This document shows, one piece after another, positions 56,682-64,000 of a stretch of DNA of 64,000 nucleotides. A program made the position numbers and the translations under genes. Within the stretch, counting starts at the first letter, position 1, and each line of letters begins with the position of its first letter. Below the pieces are notes generated by a model. That model did not search any database. It had not been told where the DNA came from and saw only the letters and a list, made by a program, of their open reading frames with translations. The stretch comes from Mucilaginibacter psychrotolerans (GTDB taxonomy: Bacteria > Bacteroidota > Bacteroidia > Sphingobacteriales > Sphingobacteriaceae), in assembly GCF_004519315.1 (NCBI RefSeq), contig NZ_SOZE01000017.1, forward strand, positions 78,072 through 142,071, in the 5' to 3' direction.

Positions 56682-57890
56682 ATGTTAGCACGATACTACA
56701 GGATCGATAAAGCCACGGGCATCCATATCCATATCGGGAATGATGGGAGCGCGACTTTCGCCGTATGCGGACTGGAGCTGGATAAAGACCGACTGGATTT
56801 CAAGGAAAAAGCAGTTGCGCTTACCTCCATAAATGAAAGAAAGGATGCTTCGCCCGCGGCAAATGCTGCGGTCATCATAACCGGTAAAGGTGTTTTAATA
56901 AAGCAATTAGCGAGACGGGAGCATACCGATAAGGAGAACTTTTCGGACGTGCTGACCAATGCGGATATCGACGATTTCTATGTGCAGGATTTTATCAGCG
57001 GGGATAATTCCCATATCGCGGTGATACGCCGCACAGAAGCGGATAGGTGGCTAAGTATAATCCTGGAGGAAGGCTATAAGCCCTTGATGCTGTGCCTTGG
57101 CCCTTTCCCAGTCGAACATATCATCAACCAGCTCAACGTTTACGGTGTGACGTTCGAATTCAACGGACATTCGCTTCGGCGCAATGCAGAGGGCGTTTGG
57201 CTCGGCTACAAGTATGCGGCGGAGGCCGTATCGCCATTCCTGATCAAAGCTGAAAATGAACCGCTGGATGAAAAATTAGTGCTGGCTTACGCGGCTGCTT
57301 TCCAGTTGCTTTTATCCGGGCAATTGCTGCCGATACGGGCCGGAGCCGCCGGACTGGAAAACAAATTGCAGGATACGCTGCTGGAGAAAAAATTCCGTGC
57401 GAGGCTTGCGGTATTGCTGGGAGGCATTTTCATATTGTTGATGCTTAACTTCTTTGTTTTCATTTCGCTCGATTCCTCCAACCAGGGACTCGCGCAGAAA
57501 GTGAGTAGCAGTGCTCAAAACAGCAGCCAGGCCGAAGATATAAACGATGCCATCAAACAGAATGAGCTACTTTTGAAAGGGCTGGGATGGGATGGCGTAC
57601 CCAATAAAACGATATTCATAGACCAGCTTGCCCAATTATTGCCGGCGAATGTGAGTTGGGAATCCGTCAGTATCGACCCGCCGGATGCAGCAGCCTTAAA
57701 ATCCCAGCGGGTAATGCGCTTTACACAGAGGCATATCACCATCACAGGAAGTTCGGCCAATATACTCCCTGTGAACGAATGGATAGCGCGTGCAAAATCG
57801 AAGCCCTGGATAAAAAGCATCCGGATGGAAAGCTACTTATTCGACAATGAAGAAGGGACAGGAATGTTCACCATTTCCATAGATTACTGA
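56682..57890 (+). CDS. GspL/PilM-PilN-like inner-membrane assembly protein
   Basis: A 402-aa protein whose N-terminal part resembles actin-like PilM/GspL cytoplasmic domains. One membrane helix lies near residues 240-262 (VLLGGIFILLMLNFFVFISL). The C-terminal periplasmic part contains QNELLLKGLGWDGVPNKTIF and a PilN/GspL-like ferredoxin-like end. It would link the ATPase to the inner-membrane platform. Only the gene order and the layout support the name, so the exact family is uncertain. Confidence 0.7.
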   Translation: MLARYYRIDKATGIHIHIGNDGSATFAVCGLELDKDRLDFKEKAVALTSINERKDASPAANAAVIITGKGVLIKQLARREHTDKENFSDVLTNADIDDFYVQDFISGDNSHIAVIRRTEADRWLSIILEEGYKPLMLCLGPFPVEHIINQLNVYGVTFEFNGHSLRRNAEGVWLGYKYAAEAVSPFLIKAENEPLDEKLVLAYAAAFQLLLSGQLLPIRAGAAGLENKLQDTLLEKKFRARLAVLLGGIFILLMLNFFVFISLDSSNQGLAQKVSSSAQNSSQAEDINDAIKQNELLLKGLGWDGVPNKTIFIDQLAQLLPANVSWESVSIDPPDAAALKSQRVMRFTQRHITITGSSANILPVNEWIARAKSKPWIKSIRMESYLFDNEEGTGMFTISIDY

Positions 57891-57892
57891 AT

Positions 57893-58417
57893 ATGATGAA
57901 GGCATTTTTTATCACGAACAAGTATGGATTATGGATACTGTCAGCAGCGTTGCTGCTCATCAGCTATCAACTGGCATTGAAAAAAACCGTGGAAGCCTGG
58001 CAACTCAATAATCGTTTAAAAGCGCAATCGGATAACGCGGGCGACTTGAGCTACCAGCCTGCTTACCTCGAAAGGAAAAACGACAACTTAAACAAGCTCA
58101 TCAAATCTTATTCCGCAGATACTGCTGATTTCAGGAGCGACATCATCGATAAGGTAGCATCGGTAGCCGCAGAAGAAAAAGTTAAGCTAACGTCCGTGCC
58201 CCTCCCCGATGTCATTCCGCAGGATGAACATTTGATTACGCAGCAACTGGTACTTGAAGGTTCGTACACGGCTTTGATGAGAACTGTTCAAAAATTATAC
58301 GCGTTGCAGGGCATCGGCTTGGTCCGTTCGGTTACACTGAAAATGCCGACCCAACGCCAGTCCTCAAAAAACAAGCCGCTGGTGATGCAGGTATATATTG
58401 CCGCGATACGGCGATAA
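57893..58417 (+). CDS. GspM/PilO-like inner-membrane protein
   Basis: A 174-aa protein with one N-terminal membrane helix (LWILSAALLLISYQLALKK near 13-31), then a coiled-coil-like part and a small periplasmic domain with YTALMRTVQKLYAL near 125. This is the size and layout of GspM or PilO. It is the last gene of the plus-strand operon, with its stop only 5 bp from the stop of the convergent gspF gene. Confidence 0.72.
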   Translation: MMKAFFITNKYGLWILSAALLLISYQLALKKTVEAWQLNNRLKAQSDNAGDLSYQPAYLERKNDNLNKLIKSYSADTADFRSDIIDKVASVAAEEKVKLTSVPLPDVIPQDEHLITQQLVLEGSYTALMRTVQKLYALQGIGLVRSVTLKMPTQRQSSKNKPLVMQVYIAAIRR

Positions 58418-58422
58418 CAGCA

Positions 58423-59568
58423 TTATTGGAAGCTATTGCTCATCTGGAAAAGCGGCAGGTACATGGCGATGAGTATCCCGCCGACGATGATACCCAGGAA
58501 AATAATAATCAGCGGCTCCATAGCACTACTGAGCGTAGAGGTCTTATATTCCACTTCCTCTACATATTGCTCTGATATCTTCGCAAAAAAATAATCTAAT
58601 TGATTGGTTTCCTCGCCCACTTTTACCAGCTGCACCATTTTAGCCGGATATATTTTGTACTGCTGCAGGCTTTGATAGAGCGGCTTACCGTTCATGATGT
58701 CTTGTTCGATCAAGCCTAACGATGACTCGATAGGATAATATTCGATCATCTGCCTGATCAGCGCGATGGCCTGCAACAAAGGCAACTTGGCATTGATCAG
58801 CAAACGCATGGAATTGCAGAAGCGGGCAAGATAAATCTTCTGCACCAGGTTGCCGATGACTGGCACTTTCAATAGCAATCGCGAGGCTATTGCCCTGAAT
58901 TTTTCCGTCTTCCTGACAGCAAAGATGCCTGCTGCGATGAAGGCAACAATAAGCACGAACCCCAGGAAATTATTTTCCAGTGCCTGGGATATGCTGATAA
59001 TCTTTTCAGTGACGTATGGAAGCTTCCCGCCAAAACGGATAAACACATCGCCGAACATCGGCACCACGAATTTGAGCATGAAAAACACCGCGCTGAATGA
59101 GGTAAGCAATACGATGCAGGGATAGGTGAGCGCGGATACGATTTTGCGCCTTTGCTTGATCTTATTCTGGAAATATTTGGCCAGATCCTGCAATACTTCG
59201 TGCAGCTTACCCGACTCCTCGCCTATCTGCAGGCTAAACACTTCGTAAGCAGAAAAACGCCCGCTTTTTTTCAGGGTGCCCGAAAGCGAAGACCCATTAG
59301 TGACTTCGGAAAGTATGGTGCCGAACAAAAGCTTGTCTTTTTCCTTTTCCTGATCGGCAGTAATCAGTTCCAGGCTACTCTTCAAGTTGATGCCTGCTAT
59401 AAGCAGCGAACTCAATTCGAGGTATAGATATTCTTTCTTTTTATCCGCCAGTTCTTTGCCGCCAAACGTGATATCCTTGTTCAGCAATTCGAGTATGCCG
59501 GTCGTAGCAGTCTTTTGGCTGTCAGGCTTTTTGGCCTGCTGATACCGGTTGATGTTAATGGATGGCAT
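58423..59568 (-). CDS. gspF: Secretion inner-membrane platform protein GspF-like
   Basis: A 381-aa protein with the repeated T2SF domains (LSSLLIAGINLKSSLELI and CNSMRLLINAKLPLLQAIAL) and three membrane helices near 155-175, 205-225 and 355-375. VGEETNQLDYFF is a GspF/PilC landmark. It is the platform protein on which the pseudopilus is assembled. It is the last gene of the minus-strand operon and overlaps gspJ by 14 bp. Confidence 0.92.
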   Translation of the reverse strand: MPSININRYQQAKKPDSQKTATTGILELLNKDITFGGKELADKKKEYLYLELSSLLIAGINLKSSLELITADQEKEKDKLLFGTILSEVTNGSSLSGTLKKSGRFSAYEVFSLQIGEESGKLHEVLQDLAKYFQNKIKQRRKIVSALTYPCIVLLTSFSAVFFMLKFVVPMFGDVFIRFGGKLPYVTEKIISISQALENNFLGFVLIVAFIAAGIFAVRKTEKFRAIASRLLLKVPVIGNLVQKIYLARFCNSMRLLINAKLPLLQAIALIRQMIEYYPIESSLGLIEQDIMNGKPLYQSLQQYKIYPAKMVQLVKVGEETNQLDYFFAKISEQYVEEVEYKTSTLSSAMEPLIIIFLGIIVGGILIAMYLPLFQMSNSFQ

Positions 59569-60064
59569 TGGCTGTATCGGTCATAAGGTCTTCGGAACTG
59601 TATTGCTTATGGTAAATATACGGTATCGTGCGGTTTTTGTAAACTAGATCGAACGATAATCCGTCGATGAGGGCGGTGCCTGATTGTTGCCAATCCGTTT
59701 GCCTGATGGGCGAACCTCGGAAGCTGAAATAGATATTCTGCGTACTTACCTTGAATGTGTCGGTGATACCGGATGTACGGATGATAAAGGTTGGGGAAAA
59801 TGCATATACCGCACGCCTGTCCCGTCCTGTAAAAACCAGGCTGTCCGGCTCTTTTAGGATATGCTGCGCCATGGCGAAATCTCTTTTTAGTAGCCCGTCC
59901 AGTTGCGTAAGCTCCAGCACGCCTTGCTGGTCTTGCCGATATTGATTATAAGCATTGCTGACGATACCGAAGACCGTATAGGTGATAGAGATAACTATCG
60001 CGGATACGATCATCGCTATCGTGATTTCGAGGATAGTGTACGCCTTCAGTTTTACTTTATTCAT
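59555..60064 (-). CDS. Minor pseudopilin, GspJ-like
   Basis: The prepilin site is KAYTILEITIAMIVSAIVIS with cleavage after Ala, Tyr at +1 and Glu at +5. The 169-aa protein has the long GspJ-type globular part (FRGSPIRQTDW). It overlaps gspF by 14 bp and the gspI-like gene by 8 bp. Confidence 0.8.
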   Translation of the reverse strand: MNKVKLKAYTILEITIAMIVSAIVISITYTVFGIVSNAYNQYRQDQQGVLELTQLDGLLKRDFAMAQHILKEPDSLVFTGRDRRAVYAFSPTFIIRTSGITDTFKVSTQNIYFSFRGSPIRQTDWQQSGTALIDGLSFDLVYKNRTIPYIYHKQYSSEDLMTDTANAIH

Positions 60065-60419
60065 CTAGCAGTACCTTCCGCATGGTTAGGATGGTATCGC
60101 CTTTCTCATTCAGGGCCGATAGCCGGATCACGTTTAACGCCGGGTTTTTCCAATAAGGAATTATTTGTTGGTCGATAGTTAACCCTTCTATGCTGTAACG
60201 GGTCTGGTCCGGAGCCGGACCACCCGTCCGCTCTGCATCGGCTATTGCTTTATCAAGCACTTTTTGGGCAGTTGCCTTGGTTACGCTCAGCGAGGAACGC
60301 GTTACGTTGGTTATGACGACCAAAGCAATACCGAACACGATAACGATAACCACCATCGCGATTACGGCTTCGACAAGGCTGGAACCGTTGAGCATCATCC
60401 TTACTTTCTTTCGAGCCAT
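60057..60419 (-). CDS. Minor pseudopilin, GspI-like
   Basis: The prepilin site is MLNGSSLVEAVIAMVVIVIV, with cleavage after Gly and Glu at +5. The 120-aa size and its place beside the GspJ-like gene fit GspI. It overlaps the GspK-like gene by 19 bp. Confidence 0.78.
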   Translation of the reverse strand: MARKKVRMMLNGSSLVEAVIAMVVIVIVFGIALVVITNVTRSSLSVTKATAQKVLDKAIADAERTGGPAPDQTRYSIEGLTIDQQIIPYWKNPALNVIRLSALNEKGDTILTMRKVLLDE

Positions 60420-61666
60420 TGCAATATTTTGTTTTTGTTTGACGTGGACGGCAACAGCATGCTGCTTAGATAGTAAGGCGAAAGCTTTTTGGCATCTACC
60501 TTATTTCCGATCAGGTAATTCTCGTAGGCGGAAAAATTATTCTGATAAAGGAGGCGCCCGGTGAATATGCTGCCATAAACAAGGTTTTTCTTCTTGTAGG
60601 AAACAATCCCTTGCGAGTACACCTGCCCTTTCACCGTAACATCATCCCCCATTTTGATCAGCGGCAGCAAAGCGGCTTTGAATTCCTGCCACGCGGCTAC
60701 GGTGCCGTTTACGACGGTGTGGTTGCCGATGCTGATAAGCGCGCGCCCCTTGTCCAATGGGTTGCGCCTCAGTACTGCCAGGCAGGAGGGATAATCGATA
60801 ACGCAGCGTTCGCCAACGCTGACCGAATCTGTAGCAAAAAATTGTGCGTTGCCATGAAAACCACTGTTGATGACGATGCCGGGAGCCCTGACGATTACGT
60901 TGCGGAGCGAGGCAGAAGCATCTATCGTCAGCGTGGTATCCGAAGCGATGATGAGGTTGCCTTCGATATCGATATCACGCAGCGTTGCGGCGTTTTTGCC
61001 TAGGTATAGGTAACGCACCGGCTGAAGGAAAGAGTTTTTGATTGTGTCCTCTCGCGGCACCCAGATATTGGCCTTTAAAGGAAAATCAATCGTGTTATCG
61101 AGCAGCTTAAGCCGCTTAGAGTTCAACGGAGGGAGCTCTCTTCCGCTGTTCGTTATCCTTCCGATAACGAGATGTTTGTCGCCCTCGTAACCGTTGCCGT
61201 CTACATAGGCCTCCCTGATACCCGCCTTAGGGATGGATGCAGTCCCCCGGATAAAAGCTTTGCCGCTGACCGATAACGGCCTGTCTTCGTCGGGTACGTA
61301 AAGCGCGACCCATTTGGCGGTATCGATAGCATCCGCAATCGTGAAGGCGTTATAAACGGTGTCGCCTTGCTTGAATGCTTTGGCAATCCCAATATCGAAA
61401 ATACCCCATGGCTTGCGCTGCACCGAAACTGAATCATCGGCCTCGTTGAACAGGCCGAACCTGCTCTCCTCCTGGTAAGTATTCGCGGTATCGGCCAACA
61501 GGATATTGGTAGCGGATGCCAGGTTAAGCTGTAGTTTGGAATTACGGAAGCTGCTTTGATATTGCGCCCGGTAGAAGTACCCCGCTACGATAACGGCAGA
61601 GCAAAGTACCGCGATAACTAATGCGATAATGATGACCATGTACAAAGCGGATGCCCTTATCATCAT
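60401..61666 (-). CDS. GspK-like minor pseudopilin with large beta-rich body
   Basis: The N-terminus MMIRASALYMVIIIALVI resembles a prepilin helix, but it lacks Glu at +5. This is also the case for GspK, the tip pseudopilin. The long rest (about 380 aa) is rich in short strands such as GIVINSGFHGNAQFFA, reminiscent of bactofilin- or beta-helix-like repeats, and is unlike canonical GspK. The position between GspI-like and the MORN gene supports the tip role, but the fold is unproven. Confidence 0.65.
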   Translation of the reverse strand: MMIRASALYMVIIIALVIAVLCSAVIVAGYFYRAQYQSSFRNSKLQLNLASATNILLADTANTYQEESRFGLFNEADDSVSVQRKPWGIFDIGIAKAFKQGDTVYNAFTIADAIDTAKWVALYVPDEDRPLSVSGKAFIRGTASIPKAGIREAYVDGNGYEGDKHLVIGRITNSGRELPPLNSKRLKLLDNTIDFPLKANIWVPREDTIKNSFLQPVRYLYLGKNAATLRDIDIEGNLIIASDTTLTIDASASLRNVIVRAPGIVINSGFHGNAQFFATDSVSVGERCVIDYPSCLAVLRRNPLDKGRALISIGNHTVVNGTVAAWQEFKAALLPLIKMGDDVTVKGQVYSQGIVSYKKKNLVYGSIFTGRLLYQNNFSAYENYLIGNKVDAKKLSPYYLSSMLLPSTSNKNKILQWLERK

Positions 61667-61673
61667 GAGTTAT

Positions 61674-62276
61674 CTACTGGCCCGCCGTTTTTACTGTATC
61701 GCGTTGATGACTTTTGTGGGCGAAAAGCTTCTTAATGAACGGGACGGGCTTTTTCGTCGGCACGCCTTTTTTGTAATAAGTTACGCCGACCGAGTCTTTG
61801 CCGTAATGGTCGTAAAGGTACCCGTCGAGCTGGCCTTTAAGGTACTTCCCTTGCTGCGCCAATAATCCATTTGCGCCGAACTTGCTGAAACCGCCCGACT
61901 TGAGGCCATTTTTCCAGGTGATCGATTGGACCAGCAGCCCGCCTTCCGTCCATTCTTTCCAAAGGCCATTCTTAAGCCCGTTTTTGAATGTCCCCTGCTC
62001 TTTTATATTCTTGTTGGGGTAGAATTCGGCATATGCTCCGTTCAGCAATTTGCCGCTGTAACCACCTTGCGTGGTATGTATCCTGTTCGCGCTGTACCAT
62101 GAATATATCAGCTCGGATTTAACATCGATATCATCATCCACCGGCTCTACTTCAAAAACCAGGCTCCTGTCTGCTTCATTTATCCGGACACGGTTCGCGC
62201 CCAAACCGGGCAGGTTTTGCGATGAGGCGCCCTGCATCCAGCAACAAACTATAATAACTATCACATACCTGGACAT
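61674..62276 (-). CDS. MORN-repeat secreted protein
   Basis: A 200-aa protein with a signal peptide (residues 1-19) and MORN/YwqK-type repeats: GKLLNGAYAEFYPNKNIKEQ, GTFKNGLKNGLWKEWTEGG and KYLKGQLDGYLYDHYGKD. MORN repeats bind lipids or proteins. It lies inside the secretion operon, 7 bp before the GspK-like gene and 3 bp after the GspC-like gene, so a role as a structural or substrate protein is possible. Confidence 0.78.
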   Translation of the reverse strand: MSRYVIVIIVCCWMQGASSQNLPGLGANRVRINEADRSLVFEVEPVDDDIDVKSELIYSWYSANRIHTTQGGYSGKLLNGAYAEFYPNKNIKEQGTFKNGLKNGLWKEWTEGGLLVQSITWKNGLKSGGFSKFGANGLLAQQGKYLKGQLDGYLYDHYGKDSVGVTYYKKGVPTKKPVPFIKKLFAHKSHQRDTVKTAGQ

Positions 62277-62279
62277 ATC

Positions 62280-62783
62280 TTATTGGCTGATTTTGATAAA
62301 TTTAGTCTTACCCTGGAAAGCTACCTTCACCGAGTCTTTTACATTCCTGAGTAGCTTTACGTTTTCGGATTGTTCGCCCTCTGCCAGCGTGACGTTCCTG
62401 CCGTTTATACTTAGCATCGCTAGGGGCTTTTTAGAGCCTGCGCTGATGATATAGCCCAAGTAACGGATAAAACCCCAGTTGATGGGCGGTACGAAAGGCT
62501 TTGCAACCACTGAAGATACTTTAATTAATTTATTCACTGCAATCACCGCTGTATCTTTATCTTCTGCGGCACCGAAAGGGTCGCGGTAGTTGAGCATCAA
62601 TTTAGCGGTATCTTTCACCGGCGCGTAATCGTTAGGCGTTTCTTTTTTATCAGCCACTGCTAAGGGCTGCGGTAAATCAGCCCCATCGTTCGCGCTTACC
62701 GCCATAAATACCCGGTAGATAATCATCCCCCAAACAACAACCACCACCAAAAGCAGCACATAGGTAAGCGGCTTGTTTTTCAT
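62280..62783 (-). CDS. GspC/PilP-like periplasmic linker protein
   Basis: A 167-aa protein with one N-terminal membrane helix (LLLVVVVVWGMIIYRVFM), a polar linker with NYRDPFGA near residue 65, and a small C-terminal beta domain (GYIISAGSKKPLAMLSINGR). RDPF and the strands fit PilP or the HR domain of GspC. It would connect the inner-membrane platform to the secretin. The family assignment is by layout and position. Confidence 0.7.
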   Translation of the reverse strand: MKNKPLTYVLLLVVVVVWGMIIYRVFMAVSANDGADLPQPLAVADKKETPNDYAPVKDTAKLMLNYRDPFGAAEDKDTAVIAVNKLIKVSSVVAKPFVPPINWGFIRYLGYIISAGSKKPLAMLSINGRNVTLAEGEQSENVKLLRNVKDSVKVAFQGKTKFIKISQ

Positions 62784-62790
62784 GGCCCTT

Positions 62791-63747
62791 TTATTTGATA
62801 ACGAAACTACGCATTACGCTCGCCTGCCCTTCGTTGCCTGCGGCATCAACCGCGCTTACTTTCCAATATACCCGGTCGCCCGAATTGCCAAGGTTAAAGT
62901 TACTACTCAAACCACTAACAATCGTCGGATAGCTTGCGTTGTATGCCGAAGTAGAATCCGCTTTCAACACGTATAGCTTATATGCAGAAGCGGTAGCCAC
63001 AGCCCCCCATTGCAGGCTTACGGGTAAAGCAACAACCTCGCCTTTGCCCGGCGAACTTAAACTTACCTGCCCTGGCGGTATATGGTCTGAACGAATATTG
63101 CGCGTGGACGACCATAAGGATTGCGCCGTATCGTTCTCCGCCCGCACCCGCCATTGGTACTGCTGGTCTTTAGGGAAAGTAAAAGCATATTGCTGCGCCG
63201 CAATCGGCTGGTTGTATATAATCTTGCTTTCGTCGGCAAAGCTGTTGGTATCTACCTGCAGGCGGTACCGGGTTGCACCGAACATGCTGCCCCATTGAAA
63301 AGTTACAGCCCCTTGGTTGCTTAGCGCGTTATTGCCCGGTGAGCTAAGCTGTACCGATTGTTGCTTGATAGATGAATACAGCACCTCGAAACTCCCTGCT
63401 ACACTAAAGGCCGTTTGCGAACTGCCATTCTCTGCCCTCACCCGCCATTGGTATAGCCCCGGTGCCAGGCTTAATGCCAGTTGGTTCTTTTTGACGATAG
63501 TATCTGCAACGAGCGCGCCGATGGTATCGAATTGAGGAGTAACGATTTGCAGGCGGTAGGTTAAGGCATCCTCTACCTCGTCCCACCAGAAACTCACTGT
63601 ATAATTTTTGCTTTGATAATGCGCTCCCGGCGCAAGTAATCTCACTTCGCGCTTATCGATGGAGGGTTCGATGAAATCCTTGCAGGATGCCAAGCTAAGC
63701 AGCAATAATGCAAACAATATATAGCGAAAAGGTTTAGTGCTCATCAA
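62791..63747 (-). CDS. Lipoprotein with fibronectin-type III-like repeats
   Basis: A lipobox (LLSLASC near residues 16-22) marks a lipoprotein. Three similar repeats follow, with YRLQIVTPQFDTI, RYRLQVDTNSF and AYKLYVLKADST, each ending in YQWRVRAENG-type strands. The operon's first gene, it could be an outer-membrane-anchored accessory or pilotin-like factor; it may also be a substrate. The start is taken at the first ATG of MMSTKPF. Confidence 0.75.
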   Translation of the reverse strand: MMSTKPFRYILFALLLLSLASCKDFIEPSIDKREVRLLAPGAHYQSKNYTVSFWWDEVEDALTYRLQIVTPQFDTIGALVADTIVKKNQLALSLAPGLYQWRVRAENGSSQTAFSVAGSFEVLYSSIKQQSVQLSSPGNNALSNQGAVTFQWGSMFGATRYRLQVDTNSFADESKIIYNQPIAAQQYAFTFPKDQQYQWRVRAENDTAQSLWSSTRNIRSDHIPPGQVSLSSPGKGEVVALPVSLQWGAVATASAYKLYVLKADSTSAYNASYPTIVSGLSSNFNLGNSGDRVYWKVSAVDAAGNEGQASVMRSFVIK

Positions 63748-63813
63748 GCACTAAAATAGGCAAAAAATAATTTAGAGTGCATTAAAATTTAATATCTACC
63801 TGAGTTCGATTAA

Positions 63814-64000
63814 TCAAAAGGCGGCCATCTGATTAGAATAGGTCGATTGATAAGAGATGGACGGTTTTTTAGGAAAAAATGAGTATGCGATTAATCCAGC
63901 CACGATATTAGCGATAAAGTTGGCGAAACACCTATGCCTGGAATGCTCGATCTGGCAAATGTTTTTGAGCTCATCATTGACTGTTTCTATCACCGACCTT
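63814..64000 (-). mobile_element. IS982-family transposase, C-terminal part, cut by the window end
   Basis: On the minus strand the frame entering at 64000 reads RSVIETVNDELKNICQIEHS, then RHRCFANFIANIVAGLIAY, and stops at 63814-63816. The IEHSRHR pattern after the catalytic glutamate is typical of IS982 transposases. The gene and its other end are outside the window. The insertion sequence's left end is probably near 63795-63812, where ACCTGAGTTCGATTAA lies. Confidence 0.8.

Noticed and set aside
1..64000. CRISPR array
   Set aside because: No regularly spaced short direct repeats were seen, and no Cas-like protein is present.

Overview
The window looks like Bacteroidota DNA, most likely Sphingobacteriales. 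Reasons: a gliding-motility/type IX secretion C-terminal sorting domain protein, long DUF6443-type RHS proteins with paired YD-rich partners, a DUF4407 protein, few strong Shine-Dalgarno sites, and an IS982-type transposase end. The species cannot be read from the sequence.

Bases 1 to 40312 appear to be the right part of an integrated conjugative or mobilizable element. Its right end is a 45-bp copy of the 3' half of an initiator tRNA-fMet gene (40268-40312). The intact tRNA and the left end must lie outside the window. Inside the element, from left to right: (a) a transfer module with a coupling ATPase, a membrane protein and a MobF relaxase-helicase (1-5.9 kb); (b) a divergent pair of membrane proteins, one with a His-rich segment, the other DUF4407 (6-8.8 kb); (c) a leftward anti-restriction and replication module with ArdC, a frameshifted cytosine methyltransferase, DUF2958, RadC-like, primase and an excisionase-like HTH protein (8.9-14.1 kb), which carries two copies of a 180-bp structured leader; (d) a defence island with a Hachiman-like HamAB pair, an OLD-type ATPase-nuclease, a nuclease-STAND protein, an NdpA-like plus membrane protein pair, and a DUF4365 nuclease-like protein (15.8-28.3 kb); (e) metabolic cargo in two operons, aldehyde dehydrogenase/UbiA-like/SDR (28.4-31.2 kb) and a five-gene operon with a RuBisCO-like protein (35.2-40.1 kb); and (f) a tyrosine recombinase lying between these operons.

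To the right of the tRNA fragment lies what looks like resident chromosome: a frameshifted T9SS-sorted Ig-like adhesin, an RHS polymorphic toxin with a C-terminal HExxH metalloprotease domain, a possible immunity gene, a decayed orphan RHS core, and a second large YD-repeat protein. Next come two convergent operons for a type II secretion-like machine: pseudopilins, prepilin peptidase, GspE, GspD, GspL/PilM-like and GspM/PilO-like on the plus strand; GspF, GspJ, GspI, GspK-like, a MORN protein, a GspC/PilP-like protein and a lipoprotein on the minus strand. The window ends inside an IS982-family insertion sequence.

The best candidates for something undescribed are the RuBisCO-like operon, whose first gene looks like a HUP-fold ligase (class I Lys-tRNA synthetase/BshC-like) with a zinc ribbon; the NdpA-plus-membrane-protein pair in the defence island; and the duplicated leader RNA, whose hairpins show compensatory change.
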